Assembly (NCBI GenBank): GCA_030674155.1 | Contig: CM060317.1 | Coordinates: 42,188,909 to 42,198,908 of the forward strand | Source: Stramonita haemastoma | Lineage: Eukaryota; Mollusca; Gastropoda; Neogastropoda; Muricidae | Length of the DNA stretch: 10,000 nucleotides | Reading direction: 5' to 3' | Shown: positions 1 to 7,590 of the stretch, piece by piece | Layout: every line of letters starts with the position of its first letter | Position numbering within the stretch: position 1 is the stretch's first letter | Notes under the pieces: model-generated | Told to the model about the DNA's origin: nothing | Databases searched by the model: none | The model's input: the letters and a program-made list of their open reading frames with translations, nothing else | Translations under genes and position numbers: made by a program

Positions 1-299
1 TCTTCTTCTTCTTCTTCTTCTTTTTCTCTTCTTCTTCGCAATTCTTCTTCTTCTTCTTCTTCTTTTCTTCTTCTTCTTCTTCTTCGCAATTCTTCTTCTT
101 CTTCGCAATTCTTCTTCTTCTTCGCAATTCTTCTTCTTCTTCTTCTTCTTCTTCTTCTTCTTCTTCTTCTTCTTCTTCTTCTTCTTCTTCTTCTCTTCTT
201 CTTCGCAATTCTTCTTCGCAATTCTTCTTCTTCTTTTTCTTCGCAATTCTTCGCAATTCTTTGCAATTCTTCGCAATTCTTCGCTATTCTTCTTTTTTA
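1..299. repeat. Interrupted TTC (GAA) microsatellite, left array
   Basis: Almost pure pyrimidine sequence built from TTC units. It is interrupted about ten times by the heptamer GCAATTC, beginning at 38, 86, 105, 124, 205, 218, 243, 253, 263 and 273. The array is cut off by the window start, so its true length is unknown. The same unit and interruption recur at 2404-3650, which points to a common origin. Long GAA/TTC tracts can form intramolecular triplexes; that is known for this motif and is not shown here. No gene is present. Confidence 0.95.
240..289. repeat. Short 10-bp minisatellite inside the TTC array
   Basis: Five consecutive 10-base units of consensus TTCGCAATTC. Units 1, 2 and 4 are perfect, unit 3 has TTT for TTC, and unit 5 has GCTATTC. 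Elsewhere the GCAATTC interruption is scattered among TTC triplets. Here the interruption plus one triplet has itself become the tandem unit, at the edge where the LINE fragment begins. Confidence 0.85.
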
Positions 300-300
300 C

Positions 301-1074
301 TTGTATATCCGACGTCAAATCCTGGATGACTAGACACAAATTGAAATTAAATGACGATAAAACAGAAGCCCTGCTGATTCATTCCACTAATTCTTCTCTA
401 TCAGTTGATCTACCATCTACCATCCATGTTGCAAAATCAGATATTTCTTTCTCACCATCAGTGCGCAATCTAGGATTCATCATGAAAAATCCCATGTCAA
501 ATGAGAAACATGTTTTACAGACTTGCCGCTTAGTTTATGCTGCTCTTCGTCAGATTAGTAACATCAGAATGTATATCGATGTAGATACAGCCAAGAAACT
601 CGTCTGTGCCCTTGTTCTATCTAGGCTTGACTATGCAAACTCCCTGCTTGCAGGCTGTCCCAAGTTTTTAATAGAGAAACTACAAAAGGTACAAAACTCA
701 GCCGCCCGATTGGTACTCAAAACAAAGAAGCGTAATCACATCACACCTGTATTGCGAAATCTGCACTGGCTTCCAATCCAAGCTCGTATTCAGTACAAAG
801 TTATAATGCATTGTCATAATTTCTTCTTGAACAAAGTTCCAGCATACTTTTCCAATACTCTTTCTGTGTACCAGCCAAACAGACCACTCCGCTCATCCTC
901 TGACACTAGAATCTTGAGAGTTTGCAAAGTAAAAAACAGCACGGGGAGCGCTCATTCTCTCATGTAGGTCCCACTCTCTGGAACGCACTTCCCTCTGAAA
1001 TAAGACACACTGACTCTACTTCCTCTTTGAAAAGGTAGCTCAAAACACACTTTTTACCCGATTTTTGTCCCTGA
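301..1074 (+). mobile_element. LINE copy 1, L2/CR1-group, 5'-truncated 3' coding end
   Basis: A 5'-truncated non-LTR retrotransposon. Homology to LINE copy 2 starts at 301, immediately after the TTC array, and matches 8290 onward at about 92% by hand count over roughly 360 bases. It retains the end of the reverse transcriptase domain and the C-terminal region, and lacks the endonuclease and the catalytic RT box. The coding region ends at a TGA at 1072-1074. The true 3' end of the element is uncertain. It may lie in the AT-rich sequence before the GT repeat at 1258, or as far as the hairpin tail at 2346-2403. The L2/CR1-group assignment is from memory of the family's C-terminal pattern (QNSAARLV, then HWLPI) and was not searched. 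Confidence 0.85.
302..1074 (+). pseudogene. Reverse transcriptase C-terminus, LINE copy 1 (broken)
   Basis: The reading frame opens at 302 with residues matching the copy 2 segment ending KSWM, and stays open to about 935. It covers the part after the catalytic box (KLKLNDDKTEALL, then NLGFIM), a conserved RLDYANSLLAGCPK segment, QNSAARLVLKTKKR and LHWLPIQARIQYKV. The A6 run at 931-936 breaks the frame: one A appears to be missing. The next frame then carries the family's terminal signature (GERSFSHVGPTLWNALP, then SSFK) to the final TGA. One in-frame TAG lies at 1036-1038, probably from CAG. ATG at 326 is not a real start; the fragment is only the tail of a larger protein. It cannot encode an active enzyme. 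Confidence 0.85.
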
Positions 1075-1257
1075 CCACTGATCAAAATTGATATCCCATT
1101 TTATTGACTCATCTCTGACTCTAGTGCTGGTCTTTTGCTGTTTTGGGAGATGATAAGGTTCTTCATTTCTATTTTACTTCATCTTATTTTTTTGGCAATG
1201 TGAGTACATGTAGGGTAAATCTGTGTATGTGCTGTTTTCTTTTTTATTCCGTGTTGT
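1075..1257. other. Probable LINE 3' untranslated sequence, no gene
   Basis: AT-rich sequence directly after the LINE stop codon, with no coding signal in either strand. It may be the 3' UTR of copy 1. Copy 2 lacks this part, so the window offers nothing to compare it with. Confidence 0.4.
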
Positions 1258-1350
1258 GTGTTTTTGTGTGTGTGTGTGTGTTTGCGCGCACGCGTGCGCG
1301 TGTGTGTGTGTGTGTTTTGTGTGTGTGTGTCTGTGCGTGTGTGTGTATGT
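1258..1350. repeat. GT/GC alternating purine-pyrimidine microsatellite
   Basis: A GT-rich tract, interrupted by short T runs, with a central GC-rich alternating block around 1283-1301 that contains GCGCGCACGCGTGCGCG. Strict alternation of purine and pyrimidine with many CG steps is the classic pattern for Z-DNA. Poly-Cys/Val readings through it are artefacts. Confidence 0.9.
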
Positions 1351-1389
1351 GGGGGGGGGGGGGGGGCGGGGGGGCGGGGGGTAGGGGGG
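1351..1389 (+). repeat. G tract with quadruplex potential
   Basis: Sixteen Gs (1351-1366), C, seven Gs, C, six Gs, TA, then six Gs (1384-1389). Four G runs separated by one- or two-base loops meet the standard G-quadruplex pattern on the plus strand. The exact run lengths should be treated cautiously because long G homopolymers are often mis-sequenced. Confidence 0.9.
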
Positions 1390-1942
1390 TGTACGTGTAG
1401 TGTGTGTGTGTATACATTGTACTGCACTGCACAATTTTTTGATGATATTGCTTTTATTTTACTGTTAATGTCTGGCTATGTAATATGCTGTGGATTGTAT
1501 GTGCATGCATTTTTCCTTACTTTTTGTTCTAATCAAAATTTTCACGTTCATATGTAACCTATTCAAATTGATTTGATTGTTGTTGTTGTTGTTGTTGTCT
1601 TCAATGTAACGTCTGTTCACACTCAGTGATATTAGACGAGGAAAGTGGAAAGTAAAGAAGTTGAAGAAGGGAGTGGAAGGAGTGGGAGAAGAAAAGACTG
1701 AAGAGTTAGCATGTGGGTGGATGTTTGTACATGAAAAGGTAATAATACTTTTTAATAAAAAAAAACCCAAACAACTTAGACATGAAAAAAGTTTAAATTT
1801 AACAAAGTGTGAACATTAACCATCAATAATGTAACTACAACAAATATTCAAGTGGACTGTGCAATAAACATCTAACAATGGCAAAGGCTAACTTTGAATT
1901 TTGAAAAACATTTTTCAGAGACTGCTCGGATAATACAGGTAA
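1390..1942. other. AT-rich non-coding stretch, no gene seen
   Basis: No supported reading frame. Recognisable pieces are about seven TTG units near 1577-1598, a purine-rich strip at about 1635-1705, and an A8 run after AATAAA near 1754-1766. A second AATAAA lies near 1863. These hexamers are expected by chance in AT-rich DNA and do not by themselves indicate a transcript end. Part of this stretch could be 3' UTR of LINE copy 1 or of the fragment that follows. Confidence 0.6.
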
Positions 1943-2200
1943 GAAGGGCTTTACAATTGGGCACTCAAATATGTCGGCCATGTCACACGCCACAACACCC
2001 TCCCCAAGACAGTCCTACAAGGAACGCTAGAAGGTGGCAGACGCCGAGGCAGACAAACCAAAAGCTGGATGGATAACATCAAGGAGTTGACCCACCTGGA
2101 CAGTCCAACACTCATTCGGAAGGCGGAGGACAGGGCTGGATGGCGACGGCTGGCTGCAGAATCGTCTCTCATGTCTCCTCCACGACCATCCCGGTCATGA
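1943..2200 (+). pseudogene. C-terminal end of a second, unrelated LINE ORF2
   Basis: An open frame from 1943 to the TGA at 2198-2200. It includes the residues YVGHVTRHNTLPKTVLQGTL, EGGRRRGRQ, WMDNIKEL and a final AGWRRL followed by SPPRPSRS. This is the C-terminal signature, known from memory, of many invertebrate LINE endonuclease-reverse transcriptases: a GHV motif, a basic RRRGR patch, then W(M/R)D and WRRL. It differs from the C-terminus of LINE copy 1, so it comes from another family, possibly RTE-like; the clade was not established. A stop at 1940-1942 and the lack of RT motifs upstream show that only the last 85 or so codons remain. The stop is followed by GAGAAAAGAAGAAGAAGA, plausibly the element's 3' tail. 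Confidence 0.75.
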
Positions 2201-2345
2201 GAAAAGAAGAAGAAGACTCAAATATGATATGAGTATTTGCAATATGATCTCCACATAGACATTTGACATTTTTGCAAAATTTTGTGAGGAATGCATTTAA
2301 TTTCATTCTAAAATACAATGCATTTACTCTACTTGCGGTTAATTT
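2201..2345. other. AT-rich spacer, no gene
   Basis: No coding signal. It begins with a short GAA-rich tail (2203-2216) after the LINE stop codon and leads into the hairpin tail at 2346. Confidence 0.5.
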
Positions 2346-2403
2346 GATTGTAGAGCGCGGTGAGCCCATGTTTTTTTGGTGTAATTCGCGCTATATAAAC
2401 ATC
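2346..2403 (+). mobile_element. LINE/SINE 3' terminal hairpin tail
   Basis: Contains a perfect 6-bp stem, AGCGCG (2354-2359) with CGCGCT (2387-2392). It is followed by ATATAAAC and then by the TTC array. The phrase AGCGCG...GTGAGCCC...CGCGCTATATAAA matches, from memory, the 3' ends shared by L2-type LINEs and dependent SINEs. In those elements the hairpin is what the reverse transcriptase recognises before priming. CCA (2366-2368) and TGG (2377-2379) could extend the stem inside the 27-base loop. Its owner is uncertain: it could be the real 3' end of LINE copy 1, or of a separate SINE or LINE. Confidence 0.65.
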
Positions 2404-2468
2404 CATTTTCTTCTTCTTCTTCTTCTTCTTCTTCTTCTTCTTCTTCTTCTTCTTCTTCTTCTTCTTCT

Positions 2469-2507
<39 letters not shown>

Positions 2508-3650
2508 TCTTTTTCTTCTTCTTTTCTTCTTCTTCTTCTTCTTCTTCTTCTTCTTCTTCTTCTTCTTCTTCTTCTTCTTCTTCTTCTTCTTCTTCTTCTT
2601 CGCAATTCTTCTTCTTCTTCGCAATTCTTCTTCTTCTTCCTCGCAATTCTTCTTCTTCTTCTTCCTCGCAATTTTCTTCTTCTTCTTCTTCTTCTTCTTC
2701 TTCTTCTTCTTCTTCTTCTTCTTCTTCTTCTTCTTCTTCTTCTTCTTCTTCTTCTTCGCAATTCTTCTTCTTCTTCGCAATTCTTCTTCTTCTTCTTCTT
2801 CTTCTTCTTCTTCTTCTTCTTCGCATTCTTCTTCTTCTTCTTCTTCTTCTTCTTCTTTCTTCTTCTTTCTTCTTCTTCTTCTTCTTCTTCTTCTTCTTCT
2901 TCTTTTTGCAATTCTTCTTCTTTGCAATTCTTCTTCTTCGCAATTCTTCTTGTTCTTCTTCTTCTCCTTCTTTGCAATCTTCTTCTTCTTCTTCTCCTCC
3001 TCCTCCTCCTTCTTCTTCTTCTTCTTCTTCTTCTTCTTCTTCTTCTTCTTCTTCTTCTTCTTCTTCTTCTTCTTCTTCTTCTTCTTCTTCTTCTTCGCAA
3101 TTCTTCTTCTTTCTTCTTCTTCTTTTCTTCTTCTTCCTTCTTCTTCTTCTTCTTCTTCTCTTCTTCGCAATTCTTCTTCTTCTTCGCATTCTTCTTCTTC
3201 TTCCTCCATTCTTCTTCTTAATTCTTCTTCTTCTTAATTCTTCTTCTTCACAATTTTTCTTCTTCTTCTTCTTCTTCTTCTTCTTCTTCTTCTTCTTCTC
3301 CTTCTTCTTCCTTCTTCTTCTTCTTCTTCTTCTTCTTCTTCTTCTTCTTCTTCTTCTTCTCTTCTTCTTCTTTTCTTCCTCTTCTTCTTCTTCTTGTTCG
3401 CAATTCTTCTTCTTGTTCGCAATTCTTCTTCTTCTTCTTTTCTTCTCTTCTTCTTCTTTTTCTTCCTTCTTCTTCTTCGCATTCTTCTCGCAATTCTTCT
3501 TCTTCTTCTTCGCAATTCTTCTTCTTCGCAATTCTTCTTCTTCTTCTTCGCAATACTTCTTTTCGCAGTTCTTCTTCGTAATTCTCTCTTTTTCGCAATT
3601 CTTCTTCTTCGCAATTCTTCTTGTTCTTGTTCTTGTTCTTCTTCGGAAAT
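2404..3650. repeat. 1.25 kb TTC (GAA) array with GCAATTC interruptions
   Basis: A very long pyrimidine array of TTC triplets starting right after the hairpin tail. Pure TTC dominates 2404-2600. From 2602 onward GCAATTC or variants (GCATTC, TAATTC, GCAATAC, CACAATT) appear more than twenty times. They are densest at 3400-3620, where TTG and GTTC variants also occur. A short TCC block lies at 2994-3010. The long poly-Leu/Ser/Phe frames on the plus strand, and poly-Glu/Arg/Lys frames on the minus strand, are low-complexity artefacts. Sequence degrades gradually at the right edge (3640-3690). Confidence 0.95.
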
Positions 3651-3779
3651 TTTTTTGGGGGAAACCTCTTCTCCAGAATTCTTCTTTTTAAAAATGTATG
3701 TGTATTTGACTACTCTTTTTTTTCGCTCTGTGTTTTGTTATTTTAACTAACTGTATAATGCTTTTGCAGGATAAATATA

Positions 3780-3853
3780 ATGCTCTCTTTTTTTCTCTGT
3801 CAGTCTCTCTGTCTCGTTTTCTCTGTCTTTGTCTTTGTCTCTTGGGTTTTCTC

Positions 3854-3903
<50 letters not shown>

Positions 3904-3922
3904 GTCCGTCCGTCCGTCCGTC

Positions 3923-3974
<52 letters not shown>

Positions 3975-4306
3975 GTCTCTCTGTTTCTCTCTCTTTCACT
4001 ATCTCTCTCTTTCTTTTTGTTTCTTCCCTTTCTTCTTTTTTTTTTTCTCTCTCTCTCTCACCTCTCTCTCTCTCTGTGTGTCTCTGTCTCTCTCTGTCTC
4101 TCTCTGTCTCTCTCTGTCTCTCTGTCTCTCTGTCTCTCTGTCTCTCTGTCTCTCTCTCTCTCTGTCTCTCTCTCATTCTCTCTCTCTCTCTCTCTCTCTG
4201 TCTGTGTCTCTTTATCTCTCTGTTTCTCGCTGTATCACTGTCTCTCTGTCTCTGTGTTTCTGTCTGTCTGTCCCTTTGTCTCTGTCTCTGTCTGTCTGTC
4301 TGTCTG

Positions 4307-4403
<97 letters not shown>

Positions 4404-4425
4404 TTCTCTTGTTATCTTCTATGAT
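3780..4425. repeat. Compound CTGT / GTCC / CT microsatellite
   Basis: Ordered blocks: GTCT units at about 3857-3900; six GTCC units (3904-3927) bounded on each side by a single GTC; GTCT again from 3931 to about 3964; mixed TCTC/TGTC to about 4306; then a nearly pure CT tract of about 44 units (4308-4395). The plus strand is almost entirely pyrimidine apart from G at fixed spacing. Long Ser/Leu/Val/Cys readings here are artefacts of the repeat. Confidence 0.95.
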
Positions 4426-4805
4426 CTGCTTTGTCCTTCCAACGTGGCAATTCTGTTTGATCAGTGGTCATCATCACCAACTAATTCTATCATCGGCATG
4501 TACCAGCATTTTTTCCGTCTCCTCTTTGATTTCTGTGACTATGCAGTATACACATGACACTTGTGTGTTAAATCCAAACTTCCTCTTTCTTTGTCGAGCG
4601 CTCAGTCATCTAGATCAATTGTAGTCTGTCATATGAGCAAAAGTGCGTTGCGCTGCCGTTAAGCGCCTAACAAGTCAGGCCCTGCGCATCCAGCTTCTGT
4701 GTAGGAGAGAATTGAAATTTTCTCAGTTTTTCTGGGAAACAAAAGGCAGGAGAATGGACCAAGAATCTCGAAAATAGACTAAAAGAAGGAACGCAGAAAA
4801 AATTG
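4426..4805. other. Unassigned unique-looking sequence, no gene
   Basis: Normal-complexity DNA with no supported coding frame. The frames that cross it are extensions of the neighbouring CT array. A more GC-rich strip at 4640-4705 could be part of another dispersed repeat, but nothing else in the window resembles it. Confidence 0.5.
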
Positions 4806-5175
4806 GATAAAGGTGTCTATTTCATTTTTATTCATTTTATTCTTTAATATCGAGGATAGTGGAATAAGCACCCATGCGCTTTTTTCATCCAGTTCCCGCG
4901 TGTATGCAGTTTTGTAAATCTTGTCATCTGTTCCCACCGGCACACAATGGCCCACTCTTAAGAAAAGTGAAACAGGATTTAACGTGTGCGCAAGATGTTC
5001 TGCGTGCGTCTACACACGGGGCCTCGGTTCACAGTCTCATCCAAAAGACTTTTGAGGAGAGTGTAGTCATCACTAATGTAAACTCCAGGAGAAAAATCCC
5101 CTCGACCGAGAATCGAACTCTGGTCGTTAAATTCCCAGGCAATGTTCTGACCATTAGGCTATCCCGTCCCCCTAA
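4806..5175 (-). mobile_element. tRNA-derived SINE, near complete, minus strand
   Basis: Read on the minus strand, the element starts near 5175 with a tRNA-like head. A Pol III A box, TAGCCTAATGGT, lies at 5161-5150 (11 of 12 consensus positions) and a B box core, GTTCGATTC, lies within 5119-5109. The spacing is right for a tRNA promoter. The head does not form a tRNA acceptor stem, so it is not a functional tRNA gene. The body holds GGATGAGAC, ACCGAGGCCCCGTGTGTA and GCGCACACGTTAAA, which resemble, from memory, the core of an abundant gastropod SINE. The 3' part reads GGCCATTGTGTGCCGGTGGG, later GTGCTTATTCCACTATCCTC, and ends in an A-rich tail (about 4840-4806). A second fragment of the same 3' part lies at 9217-9315 in the opposite orientation. 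The 5' edge is approximate. Confidence 0.75.
5109..5161 (-). promoter_or_regulatory. Internal Pol III promoter (A and B boxes) of the SINE
   Basis: The A box is at 5150-5161 and the B box at 5109-5119, both on the minus strand, with about 30 bases between them. The first and last B-box positions differ from the GGTTCGANNCC consensus, so activity is doubtful. Confidence 0.6.
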
Positions 5176-5385
5176 GAGAAGGATATCAAAGAGGGAGGGA
5201 AGTTTTAGCACAGAATTTCTAGAAGGTCGGGATGCTATTTCCTCTGAAAGCCAAACACCCCGCCCTGGATATCCCCACGGGGAAAGCCCAGACAAATTAC
5301 GTTTAAAGAAAAAAGAGGGAAGAGGATAAAGTGACTAGTTTGGCTTGCCTCTCCCCGTTTTCTTCGTCTTTCTTCTACTTCTGCT
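5176..5385. other. Flank of the SINE, no gene
   Basis: Purine-rich sequence without a credible gene. The plus-strand frame running from 4874 into this region is the antisense of the SINE. Around 5386-5397 a short CTG run (CTGCTGCTGCTG) leads to the GT array. Confidence 0.5.
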
Positions 5386-5401
5386 GCTGCTGCTGTTGTT
5401 C

Positions 5402-5595
<194 letters not shown>

Positions 5596-5762
5596 TATAT
5601 ATATTGCCATAAGTCATGCAGACCTATTTGACACAATAAAACAAAGATCAGGTTTAAATATCGTTCTGCCCAAACGATGTCCACTAAAAACATGTTGCAT
5701 TCTACTTTTCTTTTTCTCTTTTCTCCAAACATTCATTCACATGTCTAATGATATCTGCTTGA
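5596..5762. other. AT-rich sequence upstream of LINE copy 2
   Basis: No gene. It could include the 5' UTR of the LINE, whose left boundary cannot be fixed because the 3' end is missing and no target-site duplication can be matched. An AATAAA near 5634 is probably chance. Confidence 0.45.
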
Positions 5763-6458
5763 TGGACAGGTCAGCGCCTTCCATCGGGCCCTAGAACTGT
5801 TTTCTCAAGAGACCAGCTGCTAAGACTATTACCTCATGCTTCCCCAATTAGCCCAGCATTGAAAGGAACACTTCAGTCCCTACATATAAGCTATCATCTG
5901 TCATCGGTACGCTCACGGAGAGGAGGGATGAGAAAACAAAAAAGCCCTGCCCTCCCCACGACTAGATCTACATCCTCATCAAATCAAGACCCTCATCCCC
6001 CCCCTACACTTTCCAACAACCACTGTAGGCCTACGTCTACTTATGGCAGAAACACCAGCGCCGATGCAGAGCTTCATATCCCTGTGCTGTGTTCACCACA
6101 CTGCTGTCTACAACCACAGTTCCACGATTCCCCACCGCTACACCATACATCTGCGCCCTCAACTATTGACATGTGCCTATCCCACCAAAGGCAAACTCCA
6201 CATGGCCGAAATGCTTCCAACCTTCAACCTGTCCGGAGGCATACACAAGACAATTTCTGTGACAAAACACACAACTTCCGCATAGCTTCTTTTAATGCTC
6301 AATCCCTTGGTCTCAGTGAAAAACGGACTGCTGTAAATGAATTTATTCGTGACAACAATGTAGACATCATGCTCTTGCAGGAAACGTGGTTAAAGGAAAG
6401 TGACAAAGGGAAGTGCAAAGAACTAGCACCATTTGGCTACAAGTCCCGCTCATTCCCC
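5763..6458 (+). pseudogene. LINE copy 2: N-terminal region and start of endonuclease
   Basis: The frame opens at 5763, with no credible ATG before the conserved part, so the start is unknown. Residues FSRDQLLRLLP are followed by a basic patch RSRRGGMRKQK. This short helix plus Arg-rich patch recurs, from memory, at the N-terminus of invertebrate LINE proteins. A Pro/Ser/His-rich linker follows. The endonuclease domain begins near 6273 with FRIASFNAQSLG; the FNAQ at 6291-6302 supplies the conserved Asn. QETW at 6378-6389 supplies the catalytic Glu. The frame breaks in the C4 run at 6455-6458, where one C seems to be missing; the alignment then continues in the frame of the next entry. Confidence 0.8.
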
Positions 6459-7462
6459 GATCTCACCTCGGTGGTGGACTGGCTGTTGTGTTTAGAAATT
6501 CTTTAGTTAATCATGTTGCTCTCAATGATAAATTTTGTTTTCAGCACTCTTCTTTTGAAGCTGTCCAACTCTCTCTTGCACTCTCAAAACAAACCATTCA
6601 CCTTTTCTGTGTCTACCGTACCCCTCCTAGCACATGAAACAAGTTGACTGACAGTGTCTTCTTTAGTGAGTTTCCAGATTTTCTAGACTATTGCAACAAC
6701 TTGTCTGGCTCCTATGTGACGGCAGGTGATTTTAACTTTTACTTTGATACTCCACAAAAATCTAGTATAAGAAAGATGTTGGATTTGATTGATATGTTTA
6801 GTCTTTGTCAAGGAGTAAATGAACCAACTAATTGTAAAGGTCACTGTATTCACTGGGTGTTTCATCGCCCTCACGATAATAAAGTTTCTTCCTTGTTCGT
6901 TTCTCATGATCTCACATCTGATCATGTTTGTGTTGTGTTTGATTTAAATGCTTCTCCGCCCCCATCACACCCCGCCTTCAAAAACGTTCGCAACCTGCGT
7001 TCAATGGATAGATAGGCTTTTAAGGTTGACATTTGCTGTGCCGTCTCTTACTCTCCCCTCACTTCGGTGAAAGAGCTGGATGACACACTGCGTAATCTCC
7101 TTGATAAGCATGCTCCAGTCGCCCGCCGAAAGATCAGTGCTGGTCGGCTAGAACCATGGTATGCGGGAGTGAGAGAGGAGTTGCATAAAGCAAAGAAAGC
7201 TAGACGTCTCGCCCAGAAAAAGTGGTTGCAGACAAAATTAGAAATCTTTAAACAGATTTACAATACCACAAAGCGTAGAGTTACTTCTATTGTCCACCAA
7301 GCCAAGTCTTTGTATTTCAGCTTAAAGATCTCTGCTTGTGATTCTAGCAGACAACTGTTTGATATTTGTGGCCAATTGTGTGGAAAAAACAAAAGCACTC
7401 CCCTCCCCACCACCCACCCAGTCAGTACGCTACCACAGATTTTCTCCGATTTTTTGTGGTGA
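6459..7462 (+). pseudogene. LINE copy 2: rest of endonuclease and linker
   Basis: Continues the endonuclease as RSHLGGGLAVVFRNS. Then come VYRTPPS, GDFN (6725-6736, catalytic Asp and Asn) and SDH (6917-6925, the terminal Asp-His pair of EEP nucleases). All core active-site motifs can therefore be seen across the two frames. Stops interrupt at 6635-6637 (TGA) and 7013-7015 (TAG). The downstream part is a lysine-rich helical linker (KKARRLAQKKW, then YNTTKRRVTSIVHQAK) typical of the region between endonuclease and RT. The frame ends at TGA 7460-7462, but this stop is read only because of a missing T in the T6 run at 7450-7455. Confidence 0.8.
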
Positions 7463-7590
7463 AAGTTGCTGACATTAGACGTGAGTTTGAAAATCTCTCT
7501 ACAACCCTCTCAGCTCAAGACTCTCAGCCCTCTCCAGTATCAGATATTACTCCATTGTCTTCCTTTTGCTTAGTTACCCCTTATGACTGA
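7456..7590 (+). pseudogene. LINE copy 2: pre-RT segment in shifted frame
   Basis: After the T-run frameshift the protein continues in another frame as VVKVADIRREFENL and then SDITPLSSF. In this LINE group that stretch normally leads to a conserved segment (a Lys-Ser-x-Asp-x-Leu-Pro type motif) before the RT. Here the frame runs into a stop at 7588-7590, and the expected block of roughly twenty codons cannot be found. A deletion near 7575 is the simplest explanation. Confidence 0.65.

Noticed and set aside
1934..1945. A splice donor (CAGGTAAG) suggesting a host exon end
   Set aside because: No coding frame with exon-like features ends there, and the sequence just downstream is LINE-derived. 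A single 8-base match is expected by chance.
2203..2420. GAA tail and TTC array as a functional hairpin
   Set aside because: The GAA part is only about 14 bases and imperfect. Pairing with a long TTC array is inevitable and not evidence of function.
2263..3750. Very long open frames (up to 400 codons) on both strands
   Set aside because: They are translations of TTC/GAA repeats, giving only runs of Leu, Ser, Phe or Glu, Arg, Lys. A triplet repeat without stop codons leaves frames open for free.
3688..4624. Long Ser/Leu/Cys and Arg/Glu/Thr frames
   Set aside because: They are readings of CTGT and CT repeats; no conserved motif or composition typical of proteins.
4640..4705. GC-richer strip as part of another dispersed repeat
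   Set aside because: No second copy in the window and no recognised motif, so no claim is made.
5098..5172. A functional tRNA gene on the minus strand
   Set aside because: A and B boxes are present, but the seven bases before the A box do not pair with those after the T arm, so no acceptor stem forms. It is better explained as a SINE head.
4874..5329. A 151-codon plus-strand open frame of mixed composition
   Set aside because: It lies antisense to the SINE with its tRNA-like head and Pol III boxes, and shows no protein motif.
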